Assembly: GCA_019058315.1 (NCBI GenBank)
Contig: JAHPZH010000006.1
Coordinates: 139,052-203,051, forward strand
Direction: 5' to 3'
DNA length: 64,000 bases
Origin: Candidatus Helarchaeota archaeon
Lineage (GTDB): Archaea; Asgardarchaeota; Lokiarchaeia; Helarchaeales; RDOG01
Under the pieces are notes generated by a model that had not been told where the DNA came from, made no database searches, and saw only the letters and a list, made by a program, of their open reading frames with translations. Below, piece by piece: positions 27,840 to 37,215 of this stretch. The position numbers were made by a program, and so were the translations under genes. Numbering within the stretch: the stretch's first letter is position 1; the number at the start of each line of letters is the position of its first letter.

Positions 27840-28949
27840 TTAAGTATAAACTGGAATTTTTGAAATTTTAAAGTTGGGTTTTGGTCCTACAGTAACTGGT
27901 CTCAATGGATTCCCGAAATACATCCATTGGATTACAGATATTATATCTTGATCTTCAATTTTTATGTTATTTTTTTTATTTAATTCGGAAATTTTTCCTT
28001 GTTTACTAGCTGGAAGAGTTTCAAATAAAATTTTATCAACTGTTAGTTTTGCATCCCCCAAAGTAGATTTTTTTGCTAACAAATCCAAAATCCCATATTT
28101 GTAACCATCGCTTGTGAAACAATTTTCCCAAGTATCATATTCAATTTTATTATTATATGTTAGAGAAGTAGCCCCTATATATACCGATAGAGCTCTCATT
28201 GCTTCACGGACAAATGGACCGAAATTTGCTGTATAACAAGCCTCTGAAAAAATAAAAGGGTAGCATTGAAATTGAATTTTGCGAAAATCTTTATATGTAA
28301 AAAATGCTTTCGGGGGACTCCCGCCAAACCACTCTTTTGCATTGCCATGAACTCTATCAAAAAAAGTTCCATCTGAATATTGTAATATCATTTCAGCCTT
28401 TTCTAATAATGGTTCCATTATTTTCAATGATTGTCCTTTTATACCGCTCCACATAAAAACCTTAAAATCTAATTCTTGTAAAGCTTGAACAGGTTTTTCT
28501 GATTTTTTTGGAGTAGTATCTACGACGACAGCTAAATTTGAATCCCCATAATTAAATCTGATATGATTTTGTAAGGTTTTTTCTCCTCCATAAATTCTCC
28601 CTATTTTTAAATTAAATTCTCCAATTTGTTCAAAAATTATATCTGTATACGCAGGAGATTTTTTATGAGTGTATTCTAATGAAGGAAATTGTATTGCGTC
28701 TCCTATTATCAAGACATTGTCCGCATTTTGAGTATCCGCCTCTTTTTCAATCCTTTTATTCGCCTTAAAAATGTTTTCTAACTTAATTTCTGACGTTTTT
28801 AAAGAATTCACCTTACAAAATTTCCTAATAATCTCATTTTTATTGTCAGGGTGATTATCTGGATTCCAAACTATAAGAAGTTTGTTAAGCTCTCTCGAGG
28901 AAACAATTTTTAAGTTATATTGAGACAAATCTAATTTTTTGCTTTTCAT
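27840..28949 (-). CDS. Gingipain-like (C25, clan CD) cysteine peptidase homologue, cytoplasmic
   Basis: This 369-residue protein has the C25 caspase-like layout. VLIIGDAIQFPS and GRIYGG match the gingipain beta-strand core (IGD and GRi motifs). His201 in DRVHGNAKEW matches the catalytic TGHG...W histidine, and Cys238 in FIFSEACYTANFG matches the SxAC catalytic cysteine. No signal peptide, propeptide or membrane segment is visible, unlike secreted gingipains, so it should act inside the cell. It heads a leftward operon with ksgA and the HemK-like gene. The natural substrate is unknown. Confidence 0.68.
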   Translation of the reverse strand: MKSKKLDLSQYNLKIVSSRELNKLLIVWNPDNHPDNKNEIIRKFCKVNSLKTSEIKLENIFKANKRIEKEADTQNADNVLIIGDAIQFPSLEYTHKKSPAYTDIIFEQIGEFNLKIGRIYGGEKTLQNHIRFNYGDSNLAVVVDTTPKKSEKPVQALQELDFKVFMWSGIKGQSLKIMEPLLEKAEMILQYSDGTFFDRVHGNAKEWFGGSPPKAFFTYKDFRKIQFQCYPFIFSEACYTANFGPFVREAMRALSVYIGATSLTYNNKIEYDTWENCFTSDGYKYGILDLLAKKSTLGDAKLTVDKILFETLPASKQGKISELNKKNNIKIEDQDIISVIQWMYFGNPLRPVTVGPKPNFKISKIPVYT

Positions 28950-29059
28950 TAAATGAGACCTATCAACTTATTTTATTTTATTTGGATTTTTTCTAAGATA
29001 AATTTTATTATTTTAAAAATATTAATTTAAACAAAAATATAAGATTTGATGAATAAGAT

Positions 29060-30391
29060 ATGGAAATAGCAAAAGAAATTTTACTAAAATACCCGCTTTG
29101 TGATAGCTGTTTAGGCAGACAGTTTGGTTTACTTGGTTTTGGCCTTGATAATGAAACAAGGGGCAAATCTATAAAAAATGTTCTTGTTTTAGAAAGTTAT
29201 AAAAATTTAATAAAAGATAAAACTGATAAAAATGAAATAAATTTATTGAAAGCTTTAGCAACTAATGGAATGAGCGAGTTTGCCCAAAATAGTTTAAAAA
29301 AATTAGGACATACATACGAATTATCCGATAAGAAATGTTTTTTATGTGAGGGGATTTTGGAAAAAGATTATCTACTTAAATTAACTTCACTAGCAATTGA
29401 AAAGTTAAAAAATTTGGAATTTCAGACTTTTTTAGTAGGTTCTGTAATTGATAATGACTTGATTGAAAAAGAAGATATGCTCCGAGCATCATTTAATTTA
29501 AGTTACGGGGAAGCTTTAAAGAGTGAATTAAATAGACTAATAGGGATTATGGTAAAAGAAAAAATTAATAAAGAACCTAATCTAGCTAATCCAGAAATTG
29601 TTATTTTAGTTAAACCAAATGAAAAAAAAGTTGAAATAAAAATTAATCAATTATTTATAAGTGGAAAATATTGTAAGCTGGAAAGAAACATCCCACAAAC
29701 ACTCTGGATATGTAAAAATTGTGAAGGTCAAGGATGTGACGAATGTGGGGGCACAGGAAAGAGATATGAAACCTCAGTTTCTGAACTAATATCTGAAAAA
29801 ATTTTGCAGAAAACTCAAGGTACAGATGCAAAATTTCATGGAGCAGGTCGTGAAGATATTGATGCCTTAATGTTAGGTAGTGGTAGGGAATTTGTGATAG
29901 AAATAAAAGAACCGAAAAAGAGATATTTTGATTTAAAAAAGTTAGAAGAAGAAATCAATATTTTTGCTAAAGGAAAAATAAGAGTTAACGACTTAAAAAA
30001 GAGTGATAAGGATAAAATAAGACGAATTAAAGCATTTGCACAATTTGCTGAAAAAACTTATAAAGCAATTGTTGAACTGGATTCACCTATACCAAGATCT
30101 AAATTAGATGAAGTAGAAAAATATTTTGATGGCATAACTATAAAACAGAGGACTCCAACAAGAGTTTTGCATAGAAGGGCTGATAAAACTCGAGTTAAAA
30201 AAATCTTTAAAGTTAAAATAAGTATTCTAGAAAAAAATCTAATAGAACTAATTATTAAAACTCAAGGTGGAACCTATATTAAAGAGCTAATTTCTGGTGA
30301 TGATGGAAGGACTAAACCAAGCATTTCAGAATTTTTGAATATGGAACTCGTTTGTAAAAGCCTAGATGTTCTGTCAGTTGAAGAAAAATAA
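29060..30391 (+). CDS. pus10: tRNA pseudouridine synthase Pus10
   Basis: This 443-residue enzyme makes pseudouridine 54/55 in the archaeal tRNA T-loop. It starts with a CDSCLGRQFGLLG motif, has a zinc site formed by this and ICKNCEGQGCDECGGTG (about residue 217), and carries the catalytic GAGREDIDALMLGSGREFVIE with the conserved Asp of the synthase domain. It is divergent from the C25-like gene and lies upstream of L21e-rpoF-DUF655, a neighbourhood conserved in archaea. Confidence 0.93.
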   Translation: MEIAKEILLKYPLCDSCLGRQFGLLGFGLDNETRGKSIKNVLVLESYKNLIKDKTDKNEINLLKALATNGMSEFAQNSLKKLGHTYELSDKKCFLCEGILEKDYLLKLTSLAIEKLKNLEFQTFLVGSVIDNDLIEKEDMLRASFNLSYGEALKSELNRLIGIMVKEKINKEPNLANPEIVILVKPNEKKVEIKINQLFISGKYCKLERNIPQTLWICKNCEGQGCDECGGTGKRYETSVSELISEKILQKTQGTDAKFHGAGREDIDALMLGSGREFVIEIKEPKKRYFDLKKLEEEINIFAKGKIRVNDLKKSDKDKIRRIKAFAQFAEKTYKAIVELDSPIPRSKLDEVEKYFDGITIKQRTPTRVLHRRADKTRVKKIFKVKISILEKNLIELIIKTQGGTYIKELISGDDGRTKPSISEFLNMELVCKSLDVLSVEEK

Positions 30392-30517
30392 ATTCTGGAC
30401 TCTTTAATTTTGGAAAAATTTAATAGGGACTTTTTCTTTTTTATAATCATTAAAAATTATTAATAATAATAATCACTTATTTTATTAATCATTTAATTTT
30501 ATAAGGAATTTAAACCA

Positions 30518-30829
30518 ATGAGAAAGTCTAAAGGTTACAAACACCGCCATACAAAAAATCTTTTAAGAAAACGCCCTCGAGAAAGAGGAATAGCACCATT
30601 AGGACGTAGTGTACTTCAAAAATATAATACTGGAGATTATATTGACATTATAATCGATCCTAGCGTTCATAATGGTCAACCACACTATCGATTTCATGGT
30701 AAAACGGGAATAATTAAAGAAATCAGAGGAAAAGCGTTAATTATATCATTAAAAGATGGGAACAAAGAAAAAACAATAATAAGTCGCAAGGACCATGTAA
30801 GATTAAGTAGATGTATTAGTAAAACGTAA
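30518..30829 (+). CDS. rpl21e: Large ribosomal subunit protein L21e
   Basis: This 103-residue basic protein matches L21e. It has a lysine/arginine-rich N-terminus (RHTKNLLRKRPRERG), an SH3-like fold with IIIDPSVHNGQPHYRFHGKT, and KALIISLKDGNKEKTII. It binds 23S rRNA and is restricted to archaea and eukaryotes. It is followed by rpoF after 25 bp. Confidence 0.95.
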   Translation: MRKSKGYKHRHTKNLLRKRPRERGIAPLGRSVLQKYNTGDYIDIIIDPSVHNGQPHYRFHGKTGIIKEIRGKALIISLKDGNKEKTIISRKDHVRLSRCISKT

Positions 30830-30854
30830 CAAATTTTTATAATTTGGTGAAAAA

Positions 30855-31214
30855 ATGGAGAAAAAAATCATCGAAGAAAAAAATTTAACTTTAGGTGAAG
30901 TAAAAGAAATATTAAAAGCACGTGAAGAAAAAGATACTGAGTTATCTTATGTTCAACGTATTACTTTAGACTATATAAATAAATTTTCTAGGTTCGATGC
31001 AGAACAATCTCGTCAGTTCATAAATGATTTAAAATCAAAATTTGGAATAGAGGAGAAATTTGCAATCCAAATTGTAAATTTAAGCCATCTACCAGAAACA
31101 GAAGAAGAACTGGACTTAATCTTTGATCGAGCTGATCAACCACCAACTGATGAACAAAAAAAAGGTATGCTTCAACTGATTAATGAATATAAGACTCGGA
31201 CAGAATTTTTATGA
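30855..31214 (+). CDS. rpoF: RNA polymerase subunit Rpb4 (RpoF)
   Basis: This 119-residue helical protein has the HRDC-like Rpb4 fold. NLTLGEVKEILKAREE, QRITLDYINKFSRF and a C-terminal DRADQPPTDEQKKGMLQLI segment are typical. With RpoE (Rpb7) it forms the polymerase stalk. GGTGA at about 30843-30847 is a clear ribosome-binding site. It sits between L21e and DUF655, the standard archaeal order. Confidence 0.93.
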   Translation: MEKKIIEEKNLTLGEVKEILKAREEKDTELSYVQRITLDYINKFSRFDAEQSRQFINDLKSKFGIEEKFAIQIVNLSHLPETEEELDLIFDRADQPPTDEQKKGMLQLINEYKTRTEFL

Positions 31215-31334
31215 TGTAATGAATAATATTAAAAATAGCTTAGGGGCTTAAATGGGGATTACATGAAAATTATAAAATGACTTATTAATCTTATTTAGAA
31301 TTTTAAGGAAGCTGATTTTTAGGAAATTATTAAA

Positions 31335-31949
31335 ATGTATAATAAACATCATTCTGAAAAAGTTAAAGATCTTAGCAAAAAGAAATATGAAGAATATGCT
31401 GTAGTACTTGACTTCTTAGCTAGAGGAAAACAAAAACCTCGTGATAAAGTACCTCTATATGCAAAAGAACCTATAGTACAAGCAGTTGGTGAAGGATTCT
31501 TTACACTTTTGGAACTCGTCCCCTATAAATTTACTTCATTTACAATTCGTGAAAGGATATTCATTGGAAAAGGAGATAAAAGAAAAAAGATTGACCATGT
31601 AAAAAAAAGGATTTCTCACGATTCCCTAACAGCATCAGCTAAATTTGAATTACTTCCTGTGATAGAGAAAATTATTAACAGAGAAGAAAAAAGGTTTTTG
31701 AATTTTTTCAATACAGCAAAGCCGATCACAACAAGAATGCACCAATTAGAACTCTTACCAGGAGTGGGAAAAAAATTAATGTGGGATATTATTAATGAAC
31801 TAAAAAAAGGCCCCTTTTCTGATTTTGAGAACCTCAAGCAACGAGTAAAAATATTAGACCCCAAAAAGTTGATTGCAAAAAGGATCTTAACCGAAATTCA
31901 AAATGAAACCGAAAAACATCGCATTTTTACCCGACCCCCGCCAAGTTAA
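31335..31949 (+). CDS. DUF655 family nucleic-acid-binding protein
   Basis: This 204-residue protein matches archaeal DUF655, found next to rpoF and ksgA in many archaea. EYAVVLDFLARGKQKPRDK opens it, an S1/OB-like strand region follows, and the C-terminal half contains helix-hairpin-helix motifs (MHQLELLPGVGKKLMWDII, near residue 136) that suggest nucleic acid binding. Molecular function is not established. A 120-bp gap with no visible gene separates it from rpoF. Confidence 0.87.
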   Translation: MYNKHHSEKVKDLSKKKYEEYAVVLDFLARGKQKPRDKVPLYAKEPIVQAVGEGFFTLLELVPYKFTSFTIRERIFIGKGDKRKKIDHVKKRISHDSLTASAKFELLPVIEKIINREEKRFLNFFNTAKPITTRMHQLELLPGVGKKLMWDIINELKKGPFSDFENLKQRVKILDPKKLIAKRILTEIQNETEKHRIFTRPPPS

Positions 31950-32072
31950 TCAAATCGAACGACTTCATAAAACTAATTATCCTACTTCCTCAAATTCTAA
32001 AATAGTTTTTATTAATTTTTTTTATTAAATTCATAGTGAAACCAATAGTTTTTTAAAAACTGAGGTTATCTC

Positions 32073-33158
32073 TTGGATAACATTTGCAAACAAAAAATTC
32101 GCTTATTATGTGAAGGAGTCAGTGTCGAAAAAGATATAGATAAAGGGAGAAAAAGTGGTGCAGGACCTGCTGGTGGATCATTTTTCCAACTTAGAGATAG
32201 CACTATAAATTTGCCATTATGGCCAAAATTTGCGCAAGCTTCAAAATTAAAATTAGTTAAAGATAATAATAATTGGAAAATCATTGAGAATGATGAATTA
32301 TATTGTAATTTAATTAAAATTCCTCCCCCAAAATTCTATTCTCTGAAAACTAAAGATGGAATTTTAATGAAAAAAATAGCACTCCTTCATGGAAAGGATT
32401 GTTTAGCAACAACAATTTATCAAAAATGTGTCTATTGGAAGCAAAATTTACAATGCAAATTTTGTGGAATAGAACTTAGTTTTAGAGAAAGCGATACAAT
32501 ATTAAAAAAATCTCCAAACCAAATTTTAGAAGTTCTACTTAAGGGATTAGAAGAAAAAAGGGTAAAACATGTGACTCTGACAACAGGAACACTTCAAAAA
32601 CGTGAAAAAGAAATTCAATTATATTCAGAAATTTTGGAAAAATTAAAATCTAACGTAGAAATACCCATACATATTCAATTGGAACCAACTAAACGAAAAA
32701 ATCTTGAAAAATTAGCGTCAAAAGGTTTAGATACTATAGGGATTCATATAGAAAATTTTGATGAAAATATACGCCGTAGAGTATGTCCTGGTAAATATAA
32801 ATCAGCAAATATTGAGATGTACAAAAAATCTTGGAATGAAGCGGTTGAAATTTTTGGAGAAGCTCAAGTATCATCTTATGTAATTATCGGATTAGGGGAA
32901 GATGATGAATCAATAATTAAAGGGTCAGAATGGTTAATTAGAAGAGGAATTATTCCTTTTATAGTTCCTATAAAGCCAATAATCGGAACGATTTTTGAAA
33001 ATTATACTCCTCCTTTTACTGATAGAACTTTGAATATTTGCCATAAAGTTGCAGACTTGTTTAGAGAATATGGATTAAGCCCATTTAAGAATAAAGCTGG
33101 TTGTGTTCGTTGTGGTGGCTGTTCACCAATAAATGAAGCAATTAAGTATTTAAAGTGA
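32073..33158 (+). CDS. Radical SAM protein of the MSMEG_0568 type
   Basis: This 361-residue protein matches the radical SAM family typified by MSMEG_0568. Visible are a SGAGPAGG motif (residues 28-35), PPPKFYSLKTKDGILMKKIA, ALLHGKDCLATTIYQKC, HIQLEPT, IGIHIENFD, and a C-terminal AGCVRCGGCSP. The cluster cysteines are spaced CX8CX2C (Cys119, Cys128, Cys131) instead of the canonical CX3CX2C. Bacterial members occur in nitrilase (Nit1) gene clusters; no nitrilase is near here. The start is TTG 32073. Function is unknown. Confidence 0.78.
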   Translation: MDNICKQKIRLLCEGVSVEKDIDKGRKSGAGPAGGSFFQLRDSTINLPLWPKFAQASKLKLVKDNNNWKIIENDELYCNLIKIPPPKFYSLKTKDGILMKKIALLHGKDCLATTIYQKCVYWKQNLQCKFCGIELSFRESDTILKKSPNQILEVLLKGLEEKRVKHVTLTTGTLQKREKEIQLYSEILEKLKSNVEIPIHIQLEPTKRKNLEKLASKGLDTIGIHIENFDENIRRRVCPGKYKSANIEMYKKSWNEAVEIFGEAQVSSYVIIGLGEDDESIIKGSEWLIRRGIIPFIVPIKPIIGTIFENYTPPFTDRTLNICHKVADLFREYGLSPFKNKAGCVRCGGCSPINEAIKYLK

Positions 33159-33164
33159 AAAAAT

Positions 33165-33989
33165 TTAGCTTTGCAAAATCAAGACTAAAAAATATATCAT
33201 TAATAGATTACCTATAATAATTCCAACATCTTTTATACCCGGAGAAGGAACCTTTGGACGTCTAAAAACATATATAGGTCCTGCAGGGGCAAAAGATAAA
33301 GGAACTAAATAAATATCAGCTAATAATAGAATTGTAATACTGATAAGAATTATAGTCAATATTGAGGCTATTTGAACAACTATTTGAATGGTTCTAAGTG
33401 AATATTTTTGAATCGCTTCTTGATCTATAGCTTCATGAGTAACTTGTGAAGAAAAAGTGAAAACAAAAAAAGCAGCTAAAAGAGCTATTTCTCCCCAAAA
33501 AAATCTTTTACCCAAAATAAACAATCTAAAAATTCTATCTATACGCAGAAATTGTAATGGAGCATAATTAGATGCGATTTTTATAATTAAATATGGAAAA
33601 ATTACGTGAGATGTAACTAAAACAATCTTATTTGTAATAGGATACGGCTTTAATTTTATACAATATAAAACCACTAAAATTATAGAACTTAATGCTAAAC
33701 ATAAAATTACTAGATTTAATAATAGTGCTCTTGATAATAACACAATTCCTAAACCAAAAGAAACTAACCCTATCGTAGCAAGTTCTTTATCTCGAAAAGG
33801 GATATCTCTATCTTTGTCCTTAATATCATTCAATAAATTACCAGTAATACCTAGAAATCCCCATCCGAAAATGATATCTAAATAATCAAAGATATTTAAA
33901 GAATTTATATAAATTGCTAATAAACACGGTAAAATAACAGAAAATAGGTAATCCAATCTTAAAAGTTCAATTCTATTCAATAAATTCAC
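33165..33989 (-). CDS. UbiA-superfamily prenyltransferase
   Basis: This 274-residue polytopic membrane protein (about seven to eight helices) carries NDIKDKDRD at residues 54-62, the first Asp-rich Mg-diphosphate motif of UbiA enzymes. A second Asp motif near IDQEAIQKYSLRTIQ is degenerate. Archaeal members make digeranylgeranylglyceryl phosphate or prenylated quinones/haem; this sequence is too diverged to choose. It is convergent with the radical SAM gene (6 bp). Confidence 0.72.
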   Translation of the reverse strand: MNLLNRIELLRLDYLFSVILPCLLAIYINSLNIFDYLDIIFGWGFLGITGNLLNDIKDKDRDIPFRDKELATIGLVSFGLGIVLLSRALLLNLVILCLALSSIILVVLYCIKLKPYPITNKIVLVTSHVIFPYLIIKIASNYAPLQFLRIDRIFRLFILGKRFFWGEIALLAAFFVFTFSSQVTHEAIDQEAIQKYSLRTIQIVVQIASILTIILISITILLLADIYLVPLSFAPAGPIYVFRRPKVPSPGIKDVGIIIGNLLMIYFLVLILQS

Positions 33990-34099
33990 ATTTAAGTTTT
34001 ACATTTGAATAAATTTTTTTATGTAATAAGATTTACAGATAAGAATTTTATAACTAAATTTTGTTTTTAATCATTAGATAATTTTTTTGAGGAAGATGT

Positions 34100-35440
34100 T
34101 TGAAAAAGAGACCTCCTTTAAGTTCCTTTTTTTCACCTAAGAGTGTTGCAATTATAGGTGCTTCAGCTAAAGAAGGTAAATTTGGATATCAAATTATTAA
34201 AAATTTAAAGAATATAAAGTATAATGGAAAAATTTTTCCAGTAAATAATAATAATAAAGGAAATATACTTAATCTGATTACATATAAGTCTCTTGAAGAA
34301 TTACCAGAAGTTCCAGAATTAGTTGTAATCATCTTACCACCAAAAGAAGCTTTGAAAGCTGTTTATAAAAGTCTAGATTATGGAATAAAAAATATAATGT
34401 TAGAAAGCTCTTTTATTTCAGAAGAAATTGAAGATGAACTTCGTAATGCTAGTTGTCAAATGGGATTTAGAATTATGGGTAGCAATTCCATTGGTTTAAT
34501 TAATTTTAATGATAGATTTTCGACATCAATAATCCCTGTACGCTGTAAAATCGGTAAAGATGCACAAGTAGGTTATATTGCTCAAAGTGGAGGGCTGGCA
34601 GGTGGTTGTGGATGGTGGAAACCCCACACTGGCTGTGGTTTCAGTAAAGTTATTCATCTTGGTAGAAGTTGCGATATTAATGAAGCAGAAGTAATTGAAT
34701 ATCTAACTGAGGATGATAATACTAAAGTAATTACACTATTTCTAAAAAAGATCTCCGACAGAATAATAAATAAAGTAAATATTTGTGCAAAAATCAAACC
34801 GATTATTTTTTTGAAAATAGATAATTCCCCGCCATTTACTAAGTTAGAAAAAGCAGGAGCAATTCCTGTAACTATATATCAAGACTTATTTGAGATATCA
34901 AAAGCGTTTATCCAAGCACCTCTTCTAAAAGGAGAAAATATTGGTGTAATTGGACCAAGTTCAGGAGCATTATCTTTAATTACAAGCAAACTAAAAGAGT
35001 TTAATTTAAAAGTTGCAAAAAATTTAAGCCCAGAAACAGAAAAAATATTGCGAGACAATGTTCTTCATAAAGAAAGTAAAATTTTAAACCCTGTTGACTA
35101 TTGGCCTCCTACTAGATTTGATGGCGAAGAGGTTGGAAATAAGTATAAAGCAGCTACTGAAGCGTTACTTTCAGATAAGAATGTAGATGCGGTAATTATT
35201 ATTTTAGAACTATTTAGAGAGATTGAATTTGATGTAGTGAAAGCTTTTTCGGGTTTAAAACAGAAATATCCTACAAAACCCATAATTGCAGCATGTGTTC
35301 AAGTAGAAACTGACGTACTACAAAGAGTTTTAGATGGTTTATCTGAACTTAATATGCTAATTTATGATTTTAATATTGAAAAGAGTGTCCAAGCGTTGAG
35401 TTCGTTACGTAAATTTGAATTAATCAAAGAAAAACAATAA
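34100..35440 (+). CDS. ADP-forming acyl-CoA synthetase-like protein (alpha-type domains)
   Basis: This 446-residue protein has the CoA-binding domain of NDP-forming acyl-CoA synthetases (SFFSPKSVAIIGASAKEGKFG, residues 9-29) and the succinyl-CoA-ligase-like domains (IAQSGGLAGG, then IGVIGPSSGALSLI). The ATP-grasp (beta) part is absent and would have to be a separate subunit. It would conserve energy as ATP from acyl-CoA if functional; the substrate is unknown. It starts at TTG 34100 and is followed after 15 bp by a YkgJ-type gene. Confidence 0.78.
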   Translation: MKKRPPLSSFFSPKSVAIIGASAKEGKFGYQIIKNLKNIKYNGKIFPVNNNNKGNILNLITYKSLEELPEVPELVVIILPPKEALKAVYKSLDYGIKNIMLESSFISEEIEDELRNASCQMGFRIMGSNSIGLINFNDRFSTSIIPVRCKIGKDAQVGYIAQSGGLAGGCGWWKPHTGCGFSKVIHLGRSCDINEAEVIEYLTEDDNTKVITLFLKKISDRIINKVNICAKIKPIIFLKIDNSPPFTKLEKAGAIPVTIYQDLFEISKAFIQAPLLKGENIGVIGPSSGALSLITSKLKEFNLKVAKNLSPETEKILRDNVLHKESKILNPVDYWPPTRFDGEEVGNKYKAATEALLSDKNVDAVIIILELFREIEFDVVKAFSGLKQKYPTKPIIAACVQVETDVLQRVLDGLSELNMLIYDFNIEKSVQALSSLRKFELIKEKQ

Positions 35441-35455
35441 TAACCGCGTAATTTT

Positions 35456-36070
35456 ATGTTTTTTTTTAAATGCTTTAAATGTGGAAAATGTTGTCATAAT
35501 GTGAAATCAGAGGGGTACGAAAGATACATACCAGTCTATCTAGATGAAATTTCGAAATTGGAAAATCTAGCTTTGAAAAATAAAGTAAAAAATAATTTGG
35601 AACCTGATTTGTTATATCCTGATATCTTGAATAAAAGATTGATTGTTGTGACTTATGTCCTAAAATTTAAAGACGTTTGTGCATTCTATAATGAAAAATT
35701 AGGTTGTACTATATATAATGATCGCCCTATTACTTGTAAATCTTATCCAGTTTCAATATGGAAGGAACATATTAATTATATGATGAAAGTAAATACCGAT
35801 TGTAAATTTGTCGAAAAGAATATCGGTCTTATCTCCCCAAAAAATTATAGCGAATTAGAAACTTTCTTTCCAAAAGAATATAAACAAGCTAAAAAATTGA
35901 TGATAAAAGGTAAAGAAATACTATACAGAATAATTGAGCTTGAACAACAAAAAAAAATTGATGTAGGATATTTAAGTGGAAAACTTGATTTCTTCTATGA
36001 TGTAGAAAAAGCAGAGGTAGAATATAAAAATTGGGAGAAAATAAACTTATATGATATAGAATTGGATTAG
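35456..36070 (+). CDS. YkgJ family metal-cluster-binding protein (second copy)
   Basis: This 204-residue protein starts directly with FKCFKCGKCCHNV (CX2CX2CC, about residues 4-16) and has CTIYNDRPITCKSYPVS at about residues 83-99, the paired motif of the YkgJ family also seen at 18257-18883. A helical C-terminal half follows. It is 15 bp after the acyl-CoA synthetase-like gene, so probably cotranscribed. Function is unknown. Confidence 0.8.
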   Translation: MFFFKCFKCGKCCHNVKSEGYERYIPVYLDEISKLENLALKNKVKNNLEPDLLYPDILNKRLIVVTYVLKFKDVCAFYNEKLGCTIYNDRPITCKSYPVSIWKEHINYMMKVNTDCKFVEKNIGLISPKNYSELETFFPKEYKQAKKLMIKGKEILYRIIELEQQKKIDVGYLSGKLDFFYDVEKAEVEYKNWEKINLYDIELD

Positions 36071-36083
36071 TACTTGAACTATT

Positions 36084-37112
36084 TTAGACTTTAACGATTA
36101 CTTTTAATATATCTTTGGACTTTGCACTTTTAAATGCATCAACAATTTTATCTAAAGTAAAAATTTTAGAAATTAAAGGTTCTAAACTAATATTACCACT
36201 ATTAATTAATTCAATTGCTTTATGAAATGGACCACACCGGCTAGTAAATATATTAATTTCTCTTACAACTAAATCAGTTACATTTATTGGAGAGAGTGTA
36301 CCATGAGTACTTTTAATATGGATTTTTCCTCTACTCCTGGTTGATTTAATAATTTCTATCAGAGCTTTTGCTGAGCCCGTTGCATCAATTGCTATATCTG
36401 TTCCAATTTCATTGGTTAATTTGGCGATTTCGTCTGAAATGTTTTCAACTTCATTATAATTTATTATATTTTTTGCCCCTAATTTTTCAGCGATCTTAAT
36501 TCGGTTTTTATGTTTTCCAACAAGAATTATGTTAATATTTTTTAGTTTCATCGATTTTAAAACTTGAAAAATTAATAATCCTAATTTTCCCAGACCAAAT
36601 ATGGTAATATTCTTATCTTCGCTCTTTATGGGCATTATTTCAAAAGTCTGGATAGCTGCAGCTAAAGGTTCAATAAATGTAGCTTGTTCAAAAGATAAAT
36701 CATCAGGTATATGATGGATTAATGAATAGTTAATGGCAATTTTTTCAGCTAGAGCTCCATTAATATCAATTCCCAAAGCTTTTCTATAAATACAATGAGT
36801 GGGCATTTTATTTAGACAAAAATAACATTTACCACAAATATTTGTATTGATTTCACTAGTAACTCTAGTTTTTAAAAGATCATTTTGAAGATTTTTATCC
36901 AAATTTTTGTCTATATCAATTATAGTTCCAGAAAATTCATGACCTGGAATAATAGGAACTGGAACTGGTAAATTTCCATCAACAATAGCTATATCAGTTC
37001 CACAAATTCCAACTGAATCGACTTTTATCAGAACTTGATTATCCTTTAATATAGGATTGTTTATATCTTCTTTATACTGAATCTTATTTCCATCAAAAAC
37101 TGCCGCTTTCAT
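36084..37112 (-). CDS. Zinc-dependent medium-chain alcohol dehydrogenase
   Basis: This 342-residue MDR enzyme has the catalytic zinc ligands Cys37 (GICGTD) and His58/Glu59 (IPGHEFSG), a four-cysteine structural zinc site (Cys93, Cys96, Cys99, Cys107), and a Rossmann motif FGLGKLGLLI. It resembles threonine/sorbitol/alcohol dehydrogenases; the substrate cannot be fixed. It is convergent with the YkgJ gene and divergent from the GNAT gene. Confidence 0.87.
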   Translation of the reverse strand: MKAAVFDGNKIQYKEDINNPILKDNQVLIKVDSVGICGTDIAIVDGNLPVPVPIIPGHEFSGTIIDIDKNLDKNLQNDLLKTRVTSEINTNICGKCYFCLNKMPTHCIYRKALGIDINGALAEKIAINYSLIHHIPDDLSFEQATFIEPLAAAIQTFEIMPIKSEDKNITIFGLGKLGLLIFQVLKSMKLKNINIILVGKHKNRIKIAEKLGAKNIINYNEVENISDEIAKLTNEIGTDIAIDATGSAKALIEIIKSTRSRGKIHIKSTHGTLSPINVTDLVVREINIFTSRCGPFHKAIELINSGNISLEPLISKIFTLDKIVDAFKSAKSKDILKVIVKV

Positions 37113-37215
37113 TAAAAATTACCTTAATTTCTTTTATTTTAAGTAAAGAATCGTTTATTAATTTATAATTTAATTAAATAATAATATCTTTATTAAAGTG
37201 ATTTAGGCGAAAGAA

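Noticed and set aside
31215-31334. Possible small RNA between rpoF and DUF655
   Set aside because: A short AGC..GGGGCT patch is slightly GC-rich, but no cloverleaf, box C/D or stable hairpin could be drawn.
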